A stretch of 32,750 nucleotides of DNA from a virus: IMG/VR virus record IMGVR_UViG_3300040806_000692, positions 1-32,750 of that record. One strand, 5' to 3'. The notes under the pieces are model-generated. The model searched no databases. It saw only the letters and a program-made list of their open reading frames with translations, and was not told the DNA's origin. This document shows, in pieces, positions 1 through 6,510 of this stretch (positions are counted from its first letter, which is position 1; every line of letters begins with the position of its first letter). Made by a program: the position numbers and the translations under genes.

Positions 1-56
1 TGATGATAGACACAAAAAGCGAGCGATTGCACAACACAATAAGCGAGGCAGAGTGA
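1..56 (+). CDS. C-terminal end of an unknown upstream gene (partial)
   Basis: The third forward frame is open from the left edge and stops at TGA 54-56, four bases before the glutaredoxin ATG. The visible tail reads MIDTKSERLHNTISEAE. The tight spacing matches the rest of this operon, so it is probably the end of a gene that begins outside the window. Too little is visible to assign a function. An in-frame ATG at 3 could also make it a meaningless 17-codon ORF. Confidence 0.35.
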   Translation, partial: MIDTKSERLHNTISEAE

Positions 57-59
57 GTG

Positions 60-269
60 ATGTTTTTCGTTTATGGAAAAGAGAGCTGCCCTTACTGCCA
101 CGAGGCAACGAGACTGCTGAAAAAGCATGGGTATGAAGTTGTGTACCTTGATGTAGGTGAACGCCCAGAATGGAGAGATCCTGAATGGGAAACTGTGCCA
201 CAGGTATTTCACGGTGGTATTTATATTGGTGGCTTCGGCGACCTCGAGCGGTATTTGGAGACGTTGTAA
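60..269 (+). CDS. Glutaredoxin-like thiol-disulfide oxidoreductase
   Basis: A 69-aa protein with the glutaredoxin active site C10-P-Y-C13 after a short beta strand (MFFVYGKES), the cis-proline segment TVPQVF, and the C-terminal GGFGDL glutathione-binding turn. The length fits the small phage glutaredoxins. Family role: supplies electrons to ribonucleotide reductase for dNTP synthesis, so a reductase gene may lie just to the left, though none is visible here. I chose ATG 60 over GTG 57 because GCGAGG at 42-47 is spaced well for it. The stop overlaps the next start (TAATG). The fold and active site are clear; the electron acceptor is inferred. Confidence 0.9.
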   Translation: MFFVYGKESCPYCHEATRLLKKHGYEVVYLDVGERPEWRDPEWETVPQVFHGGIYIGGFGDLERYLETL

Positions 270-427
270 TGGAATGTTTTATTTGTCATGGCGATGTAAT
301 TTGGCAGAGCGACTTCGATGGAGAGGATGTTGGTTACCCTGCATTTGAGTTGGTTACCTTTTATACATGCGTCGACTGTAAGGCTGAATATGAAGTTTGC
401 GTAGGAGCAAAAGAAGATGACATTTGA
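269..427 (+). CDS. Small zinc-ribbon protein, 52 aa
   Basis: Begins at the ATG overlapping the glutaredoxin stop. It has two CxxC knuckles (C-F-I-C at residues 3-6, and C-V-D-C about 28 residues later) with an acidic, aromatic spacer, which is the layout of a one-zinc ribbon. The protein ends in an acidic tail. No specific family is recognised. Translational coupling to glutaredoxin and an 11-base overlap with the following gene support it as a real operon member. It could be a small regulator or a binding partner; function unknown. Confidence 0.7.
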   Translation: MECFICHGDVIWQSDFDGEDVGYPAFELVTFYTCVDCKAEYEVCVGAKEDDI

Positions 428-668
428 AAGAAGATCTACTGCATTTGATGACACACAGGATTTGCTTGATTACCTGTATACAATTATGGGAACTAACCAT
501 GGAATTTCTGAATACATGCTTATGGAATTGCATGAATCGCTTAAGGGTTTATACAAAAGCCTAGTTAGCCTAGAGGATAAATATATTCTACTAGAAGCTA
601 ACCATGAACAACTAGAGGAAAAATATCATGAACTACAGAAGACCACAGGGCAAGCAGTCGATGCGTAG
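417..668 (+). CDS. Small hypothetical coiled-coil protein, 83 aa
   Basis: Starts at ATG 417 inside the end of the zinc-ribbon gene. The C-terminal half (about residues 40-78) has a regular heptad pattern rich in Leu, Glu and Lys, such as SLEDKYILLEANHEQLEEKY, predicting a coiled coil. The N-terminal half has a short DDTQDLLDYLY helix. No cysteine cluster, signal peptide or membrane segment is seen. The last 41 bases overlap the next small gene in another frame. Position suggests an early gene; the function is not recognised. Confidence 0.65.
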   Translation: MTFERRSTAFDDTQDLLDYLYTIMGTNHGISEYMLMELHESLKGLYKSLVSLEDKYILLEANHEQLEEKYHELQKTTGQAVDA

Positions 669-801
669 AACAACGTACGGCAAAGGTGACACACCACGGT
701 ACGTAGACAAAGAAAAATTCGACGATGCATTTGACCGGATATTCGGTAAGAAAGGGGAGACAAAGGAGAAGAAAGATGAGGATAATAACCCTCGACTTTG
801 A
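628..801 (+). CDS. Small basic conserved phage protein, 57 aa, overlapping both neighbours
   Basis: This frame starts at ATG 628 behind a good AGAGGA (614-619) and stops at TGA 799-801. It encodes a basic N-terminus (MNYRRPQGKQSMRRTTYGKG) and a FDDAFDRIFGKK segment followed by a charged tail. The FD-AFDRIFGKK pattern resembles small proteins seen just upstream of replication genes in other podoviruses (recollection, not checked). The gene shares 41 bases with the preceding gene and 26 with the polymerase gene, so all three are translationally interlocked. Function unknown. Confidence 0.7.
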   Translation: MNYRRPQGKQSMRRTTYGKGDTPRYVDKEKFDDAFDRIFGKKGETKEKKDEDNNPRL

Positions 802-2620
802 GACTTACTACGACAAAGATTTCTCATTGAGTAAGATGCAAACGGACGCCTATGTCATGGACGACAGGTTCCAAACAATAATGGTGTGCTTGATGGATGA
901 GCACGAGAACAAACAAATAATTATGGGGAGCGACGATGAAATACGCGAAGCGCTTACTTCTTATTGCGATTGGTCTAACACTGCTGTACGTGCACACAAC
1001 GTGCTCTTCGATGGTTACATCCTTGCTTTTAGGTATGGGATACGCCCTAAACTGTGGATAGACACTGCGTCTCTGTCACGGATGCATTATCCCAACAAGG
1101 TATCACATTCGTTGGCCAACATGGCGAAGCACTTCAAGCTGCCTGATAAGGGTACGGCAGTGCACAACGCTATGGGTAAGACGCTAGAAGATTTCCTAGA
1201 AGACCCAGACATGTTGCAAGAGTATATCGAGTACTGTGAGCACGACACGTGGCTGTGTAAGCAGATAGGTGAGAAGCTAGAAGAGCGGACTCCCCCACTC
1301 GAGATGAAGTTGATTGATATGACGGTGCGTATGTTTACCGAGCCCAAGCTAGTGGGTGACGAAGCTATGATGTGGAAGCTGTACGAAGACGAGGTAGCAC
1401 GCAAAGAAGGTCTGATGGCGTTGGCTGAGCTTAACCGTGACGAGTTGATGTCTGCTAACAAGTTCGCTGCAAGACTTGAAGCACTGGGTGTTACACCGCC
1501 CAAGAAGATAAGCCTACGCACGGGCAAGGAAACCTACGCTTTTGCTAAGACAGACAAGGACTTCACTAACCTTATGGAGCATGAAGACTCAGATGTTCAG
1601 GCTTTGGTTGCGGCTAGGCTAGGTGCTAAGACCACTATCGCTGAGACTAGGGCACTGCGGTTCTATGAGATGGCTAAGCGTGGTCCGTTACCTGTGTACC
1701 TTAACTTCTGGGGTGCCAAGACGACTGGCCGATACAGCGGTGGCAACAAAGTAAACTGGCAGAACCTACCTGCTCGCGGTGTTAGTGCAGGCTTACGTAA
1801 AGCGCTACGTGCTCCGGCAGGGCACAAGGTGTTGGTAGGTGACTCGTCTAATATCGAGCTACGTACGGTAATGGCACTGGCAGGGCAAGACGACGTGGTT
1901 ACGAAGTTAGAGGCTGGCGTAGACATGTACTGCGACTTCGCTACCAAGCTGTTCGGGCGGCAGATAACCAAGGCCGACAAAGCTGAGCGGTTCTTAGGTA
2001 AGACGGCTATGCTAGGTCTACAGTACGGTGCAGGTGCGCCACGGTTCCAAGAGATGGTGCGGCAGGCGTCAGTGTACCAAGATGGCGTAGAGCCAATCAC
2101 TTTGGACAGAGCACACGAAGTAGTAGATATATACCGTAGCGTGCACTACAAAGTTGTAGAGATGTGGCGCAAATGTCAGGATGTTATATTGCCAGACATA
2201 GCTAACGGCTGTAACTGGATACCAGTAGACGAGCATGGGTGGTTTATCACTCAGAAGTCTGGATTCGGTAGACCCGGCGAACCCGGTGTTGTTTACTACG
2301 ACTTGCAGTACGACGCAGACGAGTGGACTTACCAGATGGGCAGACAGCGTGTCCGTATCTATGGTCCAAAGGTTGTAGAAAACTTGTGCCAACATGCTGC
2401 AATGAAGATCGTTATGTGGCAAACTGCTCGCATCAACCACTTATATCCTGTTGTTTTATCAGTACATGACGAAGCTGTCTGTGTAGTGCCAGAGGATAAG
2501 TTAGATGAAGCGCGAGCGTATATGGAAGAATGTTTAAACATGACACCCCAGTGGTGCAGAGGTCATATACCCGTCGCGTGTGAAACTGAAGTGGGAGACT
2601 CTTATGGTGAAGCAAAATAG
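776..2620 (+). CDS. polA: Family A DNA polymerase with 3'-5' exonuclease (Leu762 type)
   Basis: A 614-aa replicative polymerase. N-terminal DEDD exonuclease: D7/E9 in LDFETYYD, D79 in HNVLFDG, and Y153/D157 in YCEHD, all present, so proofreading is likely active. Polymerase motif A is GDSSNIELR (D356), the O-helix runs R405-F-L-G-K409 to Y417-G, and motif C is H564-D-E. The residue matching E. coli Phe762 is Leu413. There is no 5'-3' exonuclease domain, as usual for phage PolA. ATG 776 was chosen over an upstream in-frame ATG at 725 because AAAGGAG (762-768) precedes it and the exonuclease strand begins immediately. It leads the replication operon. Confidence 0.96.
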   Translation: MRIITLDFETYYDKDFSLSKMQTDAYVMDDRFQTIMVCLMDEHENKQIIMGSDDEIREALTSYCDWSNTAVRAHNVLFDGYILAFRYGIRPKLWIDTASLSRMHYPNKVSHSLANMAKHFKLPDKGTAVHNAMGKTLEDFLEDPDMLQEYIEYCEHDTWLCKQIGEKLEERTPPLEMKLIDMTVRMFTEPKLVGDEAMMWKLYEDEVARKEGLMALAELNRDELMSANKFAARLEALGVTPPKKISLRTGKETYAFAKTDKDFTNLMEHEDSDVQALVAARLGAKTTIAETRALRFYEMAKRGPLPVYLNFWGAKTTGRYSGGNKVNWQNLPARGVSAGLRKALRAPAGHKVLVGDSSNIELRTVMALAGQDDVVTKLEAGVDMYCDFATKLFGRQITKADKAERFLGKTAMLGLQYGAGAPRFQEMVRQASVYQDGVEPITLDRAHEVVDIYRSVHYKVVEMWRKCQDVILPDIANGCNWIPVDEHGWFITQKSGFGRPGEPGVVYYDLQYDADEWTYQMGRQRVRIYGPKVVENLCQHAAMKIVMWQTARINHLYPVVLSVHDEAVCVVPEDKLDEARAYMEECLNMTPQWCRGHIPVACETEVGDSYGEAK

Positions 2621-2632
2621 ATGAGGTAGTTG

Positions 2633-3322
2633 ATGTCAAGCATGGGCCTGTCGTATAGTCGACTCAGTACGTTCGAGCAGTGTGAATCTAAATTTGATTA
2701 CTTGTATGTTACTAAGTCCGTGCAGGACATGGGCGGCGAAGCCAGCGCCTACGGCAACAGGGTACACGAAGTACTCGAGCTGTATGGCAAAGGTGAACTT
2801 AACGAAGAAGAGCTATCACTAGAAGGTAGACAAACCCTAAAAAGGTGGGGCTCACTTGTTGACACAATAAGGAGTAAACATGGAGACAAATACTTTGAAT
2901 ACCAGATGGCGGTGGATGAAAGTTGTAATCCTTGTGACTGGTTTGATCCCAGCGTTTATATACGTAGTATCGCTGACGTGCTTGTGGTGGATGGGAAAAG
3001 GGCTTACTGCCTTGACTACAAGACTGGTAAAGTCAAGGATAACCCGACTCAGCTACAACTGTTTGCAGCTATGGTGTTCTTCCATTTCCCAGAGGTGGAA
3101 GAGGTCAAGACTAGCTTCATTTGGCTCAAATTTGATGAAACAACTGAAGCAGTCTATAGAAGAGCTTATCTAAAAGAACTGTGGACCGGACTCAAACCTA
3201 GATTTGAGAAAGTGCACGAGACTATTGAACTTGGAGTTTTCCAGTCTAAGCCATCTGGACTATGTCCTTGGTGTCCTGCCAAAGATATATGCCCAGATGC
3301 TAGATTACGAGGTAGAAGATGA
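2633..3322 (+). CDS. Cas4/AddB-like PD-(D/E)XK nuclease with Fe-S cluster
   Basis: A 229-aa RecB/Cas4-superfamily nuclease. The N-terminus LSYSRLSTFEQC is the typical opening. The catalytic core shows YGNRVHEVLE, D115 in IADVLVVDG, then D128-Y-K130 (LDYKTGK), followed by the conserved Gln motif QLQLFA. Four cysteines, C17 and C211/C214/C220 (CPWCPAKDIC), match the arrangement that holds a 4Fe-4S cluster in AddB and Cas4. Expected activity: ssDNA or end-processing exonuclease in replication/recombination. ATG 2633 has GAGG at 2623-2626. It overlaps the next gene by ATGA. It occupies the place of the DUF2800-type nuclease in similar phage replication sets. Confidence 0.9.
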   Translation: MSSMGLSYSRLSTFEQCESKFDYLYVTKSVQDMGGEASAYGNRVHEVLELYGKGELNEEELSLEGRQTLKRWGSLVDTIRSKHGDKYFEYQMAVDESCNPCDWFDPSVYIRSIADVLVVDGKRAYCLDYKTGKVKDNPTQLQLFAAMVFFHFPEVEEVKTSFIWLKFDETTEAVYRRAYLKELWTGLKPRFEKVHETIELGVFQSKPSGLCPWCPAKDICPDARLRGRR

Positions 3323-3627
3323 AGAATGAAGGCGACGTCAAAAAATATGTTAAGAAGATCATCAGTAGCTTCGACGCTGATAAAGTATGGTTTTTTATGC
3401 CACCTGCTAATGGCTATGGTCGGAGTGGGATTCCTGACTTTCTTGGGGTTATCAATGGTAATCCGTTCGCTATAGAGACTAAGTTCGGCACTAACCAACC
3501 TACCAACAACCAAGTGCGTGAGATACATCACTTGACTAGGGCTGGATCCAAAGTGTGGATAGTGCGTAATACTAACTGCGACCAGTGGGCTACTGAATTT
3601 AAAGCGTGGGCTGCGCTATGCTTGTAG
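3319..3627 (+). CDS. VRR-NUC domain nuclease
   Basis: A 102-aa single-domain protein with the virus-type replication-repair nuclease signature: an N-terminal helix (EGDVKKYVKKI), a Gly-rich loop and GIPDF with D40, then E53-T-K55 as the PD-(D/E)XK half-motif. Length fits free-standing phage VRR-NUC proteins. The family cuts branched or structured DNA, suggesting Holliday-junction or flap processing during phage recombination. The start overlaps the previous stop (ATGA) and GAGGT at 3309-3313 serves it. Placement beside an SNF2-like helicase is a recurrent pairing in phages and suggests cooperation. Confidence 0.9.
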   Translation: MKNEGDVKKYVKKIISSFDADKVWFFMPPANGYGRSGIPDFLGVINGNPFAIETKFGTNQPTNNQVREIHHLTRAGSKVWIVRNTNCDQWATEFKAWAALCL

Positions 3628-5174
3628 TACCTGATAAGCAACAGCTTATTCTTGATAGCTCACTTAACGACTCTGTAGCAAAGTTTATACCACATGCGAA
3701 AAAGTTTACTCACGATGGTAAAGAACTACTGGCTGTTAAGTATGGTGTAGAAGAATCTATCGTGCTGAAGAACATGGGCTTTAGCATACCTGAGCCTATA
3801 CGCCACTATTACAGTTGGCCAGCAAGATTCGCACCGATGGAGCACCAGATAGATACAGCCGCGTTCTTGACTACACACAGACGTGCGCTGTGCCTGAATG
3901 CTCCGGGTACTGGCAAGTCCATTAGTTCTTTGTGGGCGGCGGACTTTTTGATAACTATGGGTGTGGCTAAGAAGGTATTGATCATAGCTCCGCTGTCGAC
4001 ACTGAAACCTGTATGGGGTTCTGAGATACGGCACCACATGCCACACAGACAGTTCGAGCTATGCGTAGGAACTAGGAAGAAAAGATTAGAGCTAATTAAC
4101 AAGCCGGGATTACAGTATCTTATTATCAACCACGACGGCTTCACTGGTTTGGCTGGCGAACTGAATGACTTTGACGTTGTTATCTATGACGAGGCTACAG
4201 CACTTAAGACACCGTCGTCGCAACGTTACAAAATATTTAGTAAGTGGATGAACGCCAACAAGCCGTGGCTATGGTTGCTAACGGGTACGCCGATATCGCA
4301 GTCGCCTGCTGACGCTTGGACACTAGCGAGGCTGGTTGAGTCGCCTACTGTAGCAAGAAGCTACACAGCGTTTAAAGATACTGTAATGAAGAAGGTAACA
4401 CAGTTTAAGTGGATACCGCGCGAAGATGCGCTGACTACATGTAAGAAAGTATTGCAGCCGTCGATACGGTTTAGCCTAGATGAGTGCAAGGATCTACCAG
4501 ACACAAACTTTGTAGGGCGAAAGACCGAGCTAACGCCGCAGCAACAGAAAGCGTTTAAGGACATGCAGGACAAAGCGGTGACTACATTTGCGGAAGGCCA
4601 AGTGACCGCTACCAACACAGCCGTGATGTTGTCCAAGCTGTTGCAGATATGTTGTGGTGTTGTCTATAGCGAGGACAGTACAATTGCCATAGACTGCGCT
4701 GATAGGTATAATACCCTTACTGAATTATTAGACGAGATTGGAGAGAAGGTAATCGTCTTTGTGCCCCTGAAAGGCGTGCAGAAATGGCTTATAGAGAAAC
4801 TGGAAAAAGATAAATACGATTGCGCGTTAGTAAACGGTGACGTTGGCAAGAAAGAACGCGACGAGATATTTTACAACTTCCAGCACACAGATAAGCATAA
4901 AGTATTGATTGCACACCCAAAGGTTGCGGCTCACGGTCTGACACTGACACGAGCAAAAGACATTATTTGGTACGCTCCGATCTACTCTCTCGAACAGTAT
5001 GAACAGGCTAACGCCCGAATCAGACGTTTGAGTACGGAAGGCAAAACCACTGTATGGCACATTTACTCAACCAAATTCGAAGCGGAGCTTTATCGTCGTC
5101 TTCGCGCGAAGCAAAGCACGTTAGCCGAGTTCTTAGACTTGGTGCGTGGAATAAACAACGACGATATAAACTAG
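3618..5174 (+). CDS. SNF2-type superfamily 2 helicase/translocase
   Basis: A 518-aa ATPase with all main SF2 motifs: Walker A NAPGTGKS (K100), Walker B YDEAT (D191-E192), motif III LTGTP, motif V around AAHGLTLTRA, and motif VI QANARIRRLS (Q463, R467, R470). Spacing and motif VI are SNF2/RapA-like rather than DnaB-like, so it is expected to translocate on dsDNA or remodel replication forks. I prefer ATG 3618, which overlaps the previous gene by ten bases, over GTG 3606; neither has a strong ribosome site, so translation is probably coupled. It sits between the VRR-NUC nuclease and the putative SSB gene. Confidence 0.93.
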   Translation: MLVVPDKQQLILDSSLNDSVAKFIPHAKKFTHDGKELLAVKYGVEESIVLKNMGFSIPEPIRHYYSWPARFAPMEHQIDTAAFLTTHRRALCLNAPGTGKSISSLWAADFLITMGVAKKVLIIAPLSTLKPVWGSEIRHHMPHRQFELCVGTRKKRLELINKPGLQYLIINHDGFTGLAGELNDFDVVIYDEATALKTPSSQRYKIFSKWMNANKPWLWLLTGTPISQSPADAWTLARLVESPTVARSYTAFKDTVMKKVTQFKWIPREDALTTCKKVLQPSIRFSLDECKDLPDTNFVGRKTELTPQQQKAFKDMQDKAVTTFAEGQVTATNTAVMLSKLLQICCGVVYSEDSTIAIDCADRYNTLTELLDEIGEKVIVFVPLKGVQKWLIEKLEKDKYDCALVNGDVGKKERDEIFYNFQHTDKHKVLIAHPKVAAHGLTLTRAKDIIWYAPIYSLEQYEQANARIRRLSTEGKTTVWHIYSTKFEAELYRRLRAKQSTLAEFLDLVRGINNDDIN

Positions 5175-5183
5175 GAGACTACT

Positions 5184-5567
5184 ATGAACTATGAACAGGC
5201 AGCTGACCGCTACCTTAAAGTTCGCCGTGAGCTAGACGAAATCGAGCGAGCATACAAGGAACAAAAAGCGGCAGTGAAAGAGAAACTCGTAACACTTGAA
5301 AACTGGTTTACAGCTAAGGCACAAGAGGATGGTCTATCGTCTATCAAGACTTCTGCTGGCACTGCATACTGGTCAACGCATCACTCGGCAACTGTCGGGT
5401 CGCGTGAAGATTTCTTTGCGTTCTGCAAGGATAACGATGCTTGGGACCTACTAGAAGCGCGTGCATCGAAGGTTGCTGTAAAAAGCTATATCGAGGCTGA
5501 AGGCGCTCCACCACCCGGGGTCAACTACAGCTCTGTAAATGTGTTTAATTTCCGTAAATCTAAATGA
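5184..5567 (+). CDS. Conserved phage replication-module protein, 127 aa
   Basis: Starts at ATG 5184 after AGGAG (5173-5177). Residues 1-50 form a charged coiled-coil helix (YLKVRRELDEIERAYKEQ). A compact domain follows, with SIKTSAGTAYWSTHHSATV, a DAWDLLEARASKVAVKSY segment and the C-terminal pattern PPPGVNYSS. I recognise this architecture from many phages, encoded next to SSB-like and polymerase genes, but it has no established function that I know. Some relatives are compared with host-nuclease inhibitors of Gam type because of the N-terminal helix; that link is speculative. Confidence 0.8.
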   Translation: MNYEQAADRYLKVRRELDEIERAYKEQKAAVKEKLVTLENWFTAKAQEDGLSSIKTSAGTAYWSTHHSATVGSREDFFAFCKDNDAWDLLEARASKVAVKSYIEAEGAPPPGVNYSSVNVFNFRKSK

Positions 5568-5577
5568 GGATAAGTCT

Positions 5578-6468
5578 ATGACTACTATGAATGTACCTGC
5601 TCACATCGCTGCGCGTATTGCTGAGCGTAAAAAGAACAAGACGAACACACTCGCTTCGTCTATCGTAGGTAACCAACAAGGCGCTTCGTTGCCGCGTATC
5701 AGCACTCGAGCTGGGCGGTTCCGCTTAGTAGAGGGTGGCGTAGAAAGCACCGTTGGTACTTCACTTGATGTTATCGTTGTAGGCGTTAACCCTAAAGTAT
5801 CTAAGGTATTTTACGGACGCGCCTTTGACCAGTCGGCAGAGAATCAGCGTCCTGACTGCTTCTCGAATGATGGCGTTGCTCCTCACTCGTCTGTAGAAAG
5901 TCCAGTGTGTAGTAATTGCGCTAGTTGCCCACACAACGTCCTCGGCTCAAAAGTACTGCCATCTGGTGCTAAGTCTAAGATGTGTGCGGACCAACGCCAT
6001 CTAGCCGTTGTAGCTGCGGCTGACCCAAGCAAGGTATACAGCCTAACCATTCCTGTGTCTGGCATGAAGGCTTTGCGCGAGTACTTTGCTGACCTAGCTA
6101 ACTACGGCATTGGACCAGAAGAAGTAATCACTGAGCTTGGCTTTGACGACAATGCGAGTTATCCTAAACTTGTATTCAAGCAGAAAGACTTCATCACAGA
6201 AAAGGCGATACCTGTGGTTGAGAATTTGCTTGAATCTGATGAGACGAAGGTAGCGATTCGCTTGCTAGACCCCACTGCAAACACTACGGCACTGGCGGCA
6301 CCTGAGCAGAAAGCCACGCTAGAAGCACCTAAGCCAAACCCAGAAGATGATGAAGCATCAGCGTATGAAGAAGAACCAGTCGTTGCCAAGAACACAGAGA
6401 AGCCGAAGGTAGAACCTGTGAAGGCATCAGATGAACTGGCCGCTAAGCTAGACAGTCTCTTCGACTAG
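5578..6468 (+). CDS. Putative single-stranded DNA-binding protein
   Basis: A 296-aa protein with a basic N-terminus (AARIAERKKNK), a beta-rich core containing a cysteine cluster (C94, C111, C114, C117, C136) and a long Pro/Glu/Lys linker ending in DELAAKLDSLFD. An acidic tail with a terminal Phe-Asp is the hallmark by which phage and bacterial SSBs dock partner proteins. Its position between the SNF2/coiled-coil genes and the primase-helicase matches SSB-like proteins (DUF2815-type) in comparable phages. The Cys cluster may bind zinc, as in T4 gp32. ATG 5578 has GAGGA at 5566-5570. Followed directly by a strong terminator. SSB identity is inference. Confidence 0.6.
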   Translation: MTTMNVPAHIAARIAERKKNKTNTLASSIVGNQQGASLPRISTRAGRFRLVEGGVESTVGTSLDVIVVGVNPKVSKVFYGRAFDQSAENQRPDCFSNDGVAPHSSVESPVCSNCASCPHNVLGSKVLPSGAKSKMCADQRHLAVVAAADPSKVYSLTIPVSGMKALREYFADLANYGIGPEEVITELGFDDNASYPKLVFKQKDFITEKAIPVVENLLESDETKVAIRLLDPTANTTALAAPEQKATLEAPKPNPEDDEASAYEEEPVVAKNTEKPKVEPVKASDELAAKLDSLFD

Positions 6469-6474
6469 ATACGT

Positions 6475-6494
6475 GCCCCCTTCGGGGGGCTTTT
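6475..6494 (+). terminator. Intrinsic terminator with UUCG tetraloop
   Basis: A perfect six-base stem GCCCCC/GGGGGC closed by TTCG and followed by TTTT, six bases after the stop of the putative SSB gene. Only 16 bases separate it from the primase-helicase start, so it should reduce transcription of that gene unless there is read-through or antitermination. Confidence 0.9.
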
Positions 6495-6510
6495 AACCAG
6501 AGGACAAATT

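Noticed and set aside
3606-3617. GTG 3606 as the start of the SNF2 helicase
   Set aside because: No better ribosome site than ATG 3618 and it increases the overlap with VRR-NUC; the extra four residues carry no conserved signal.
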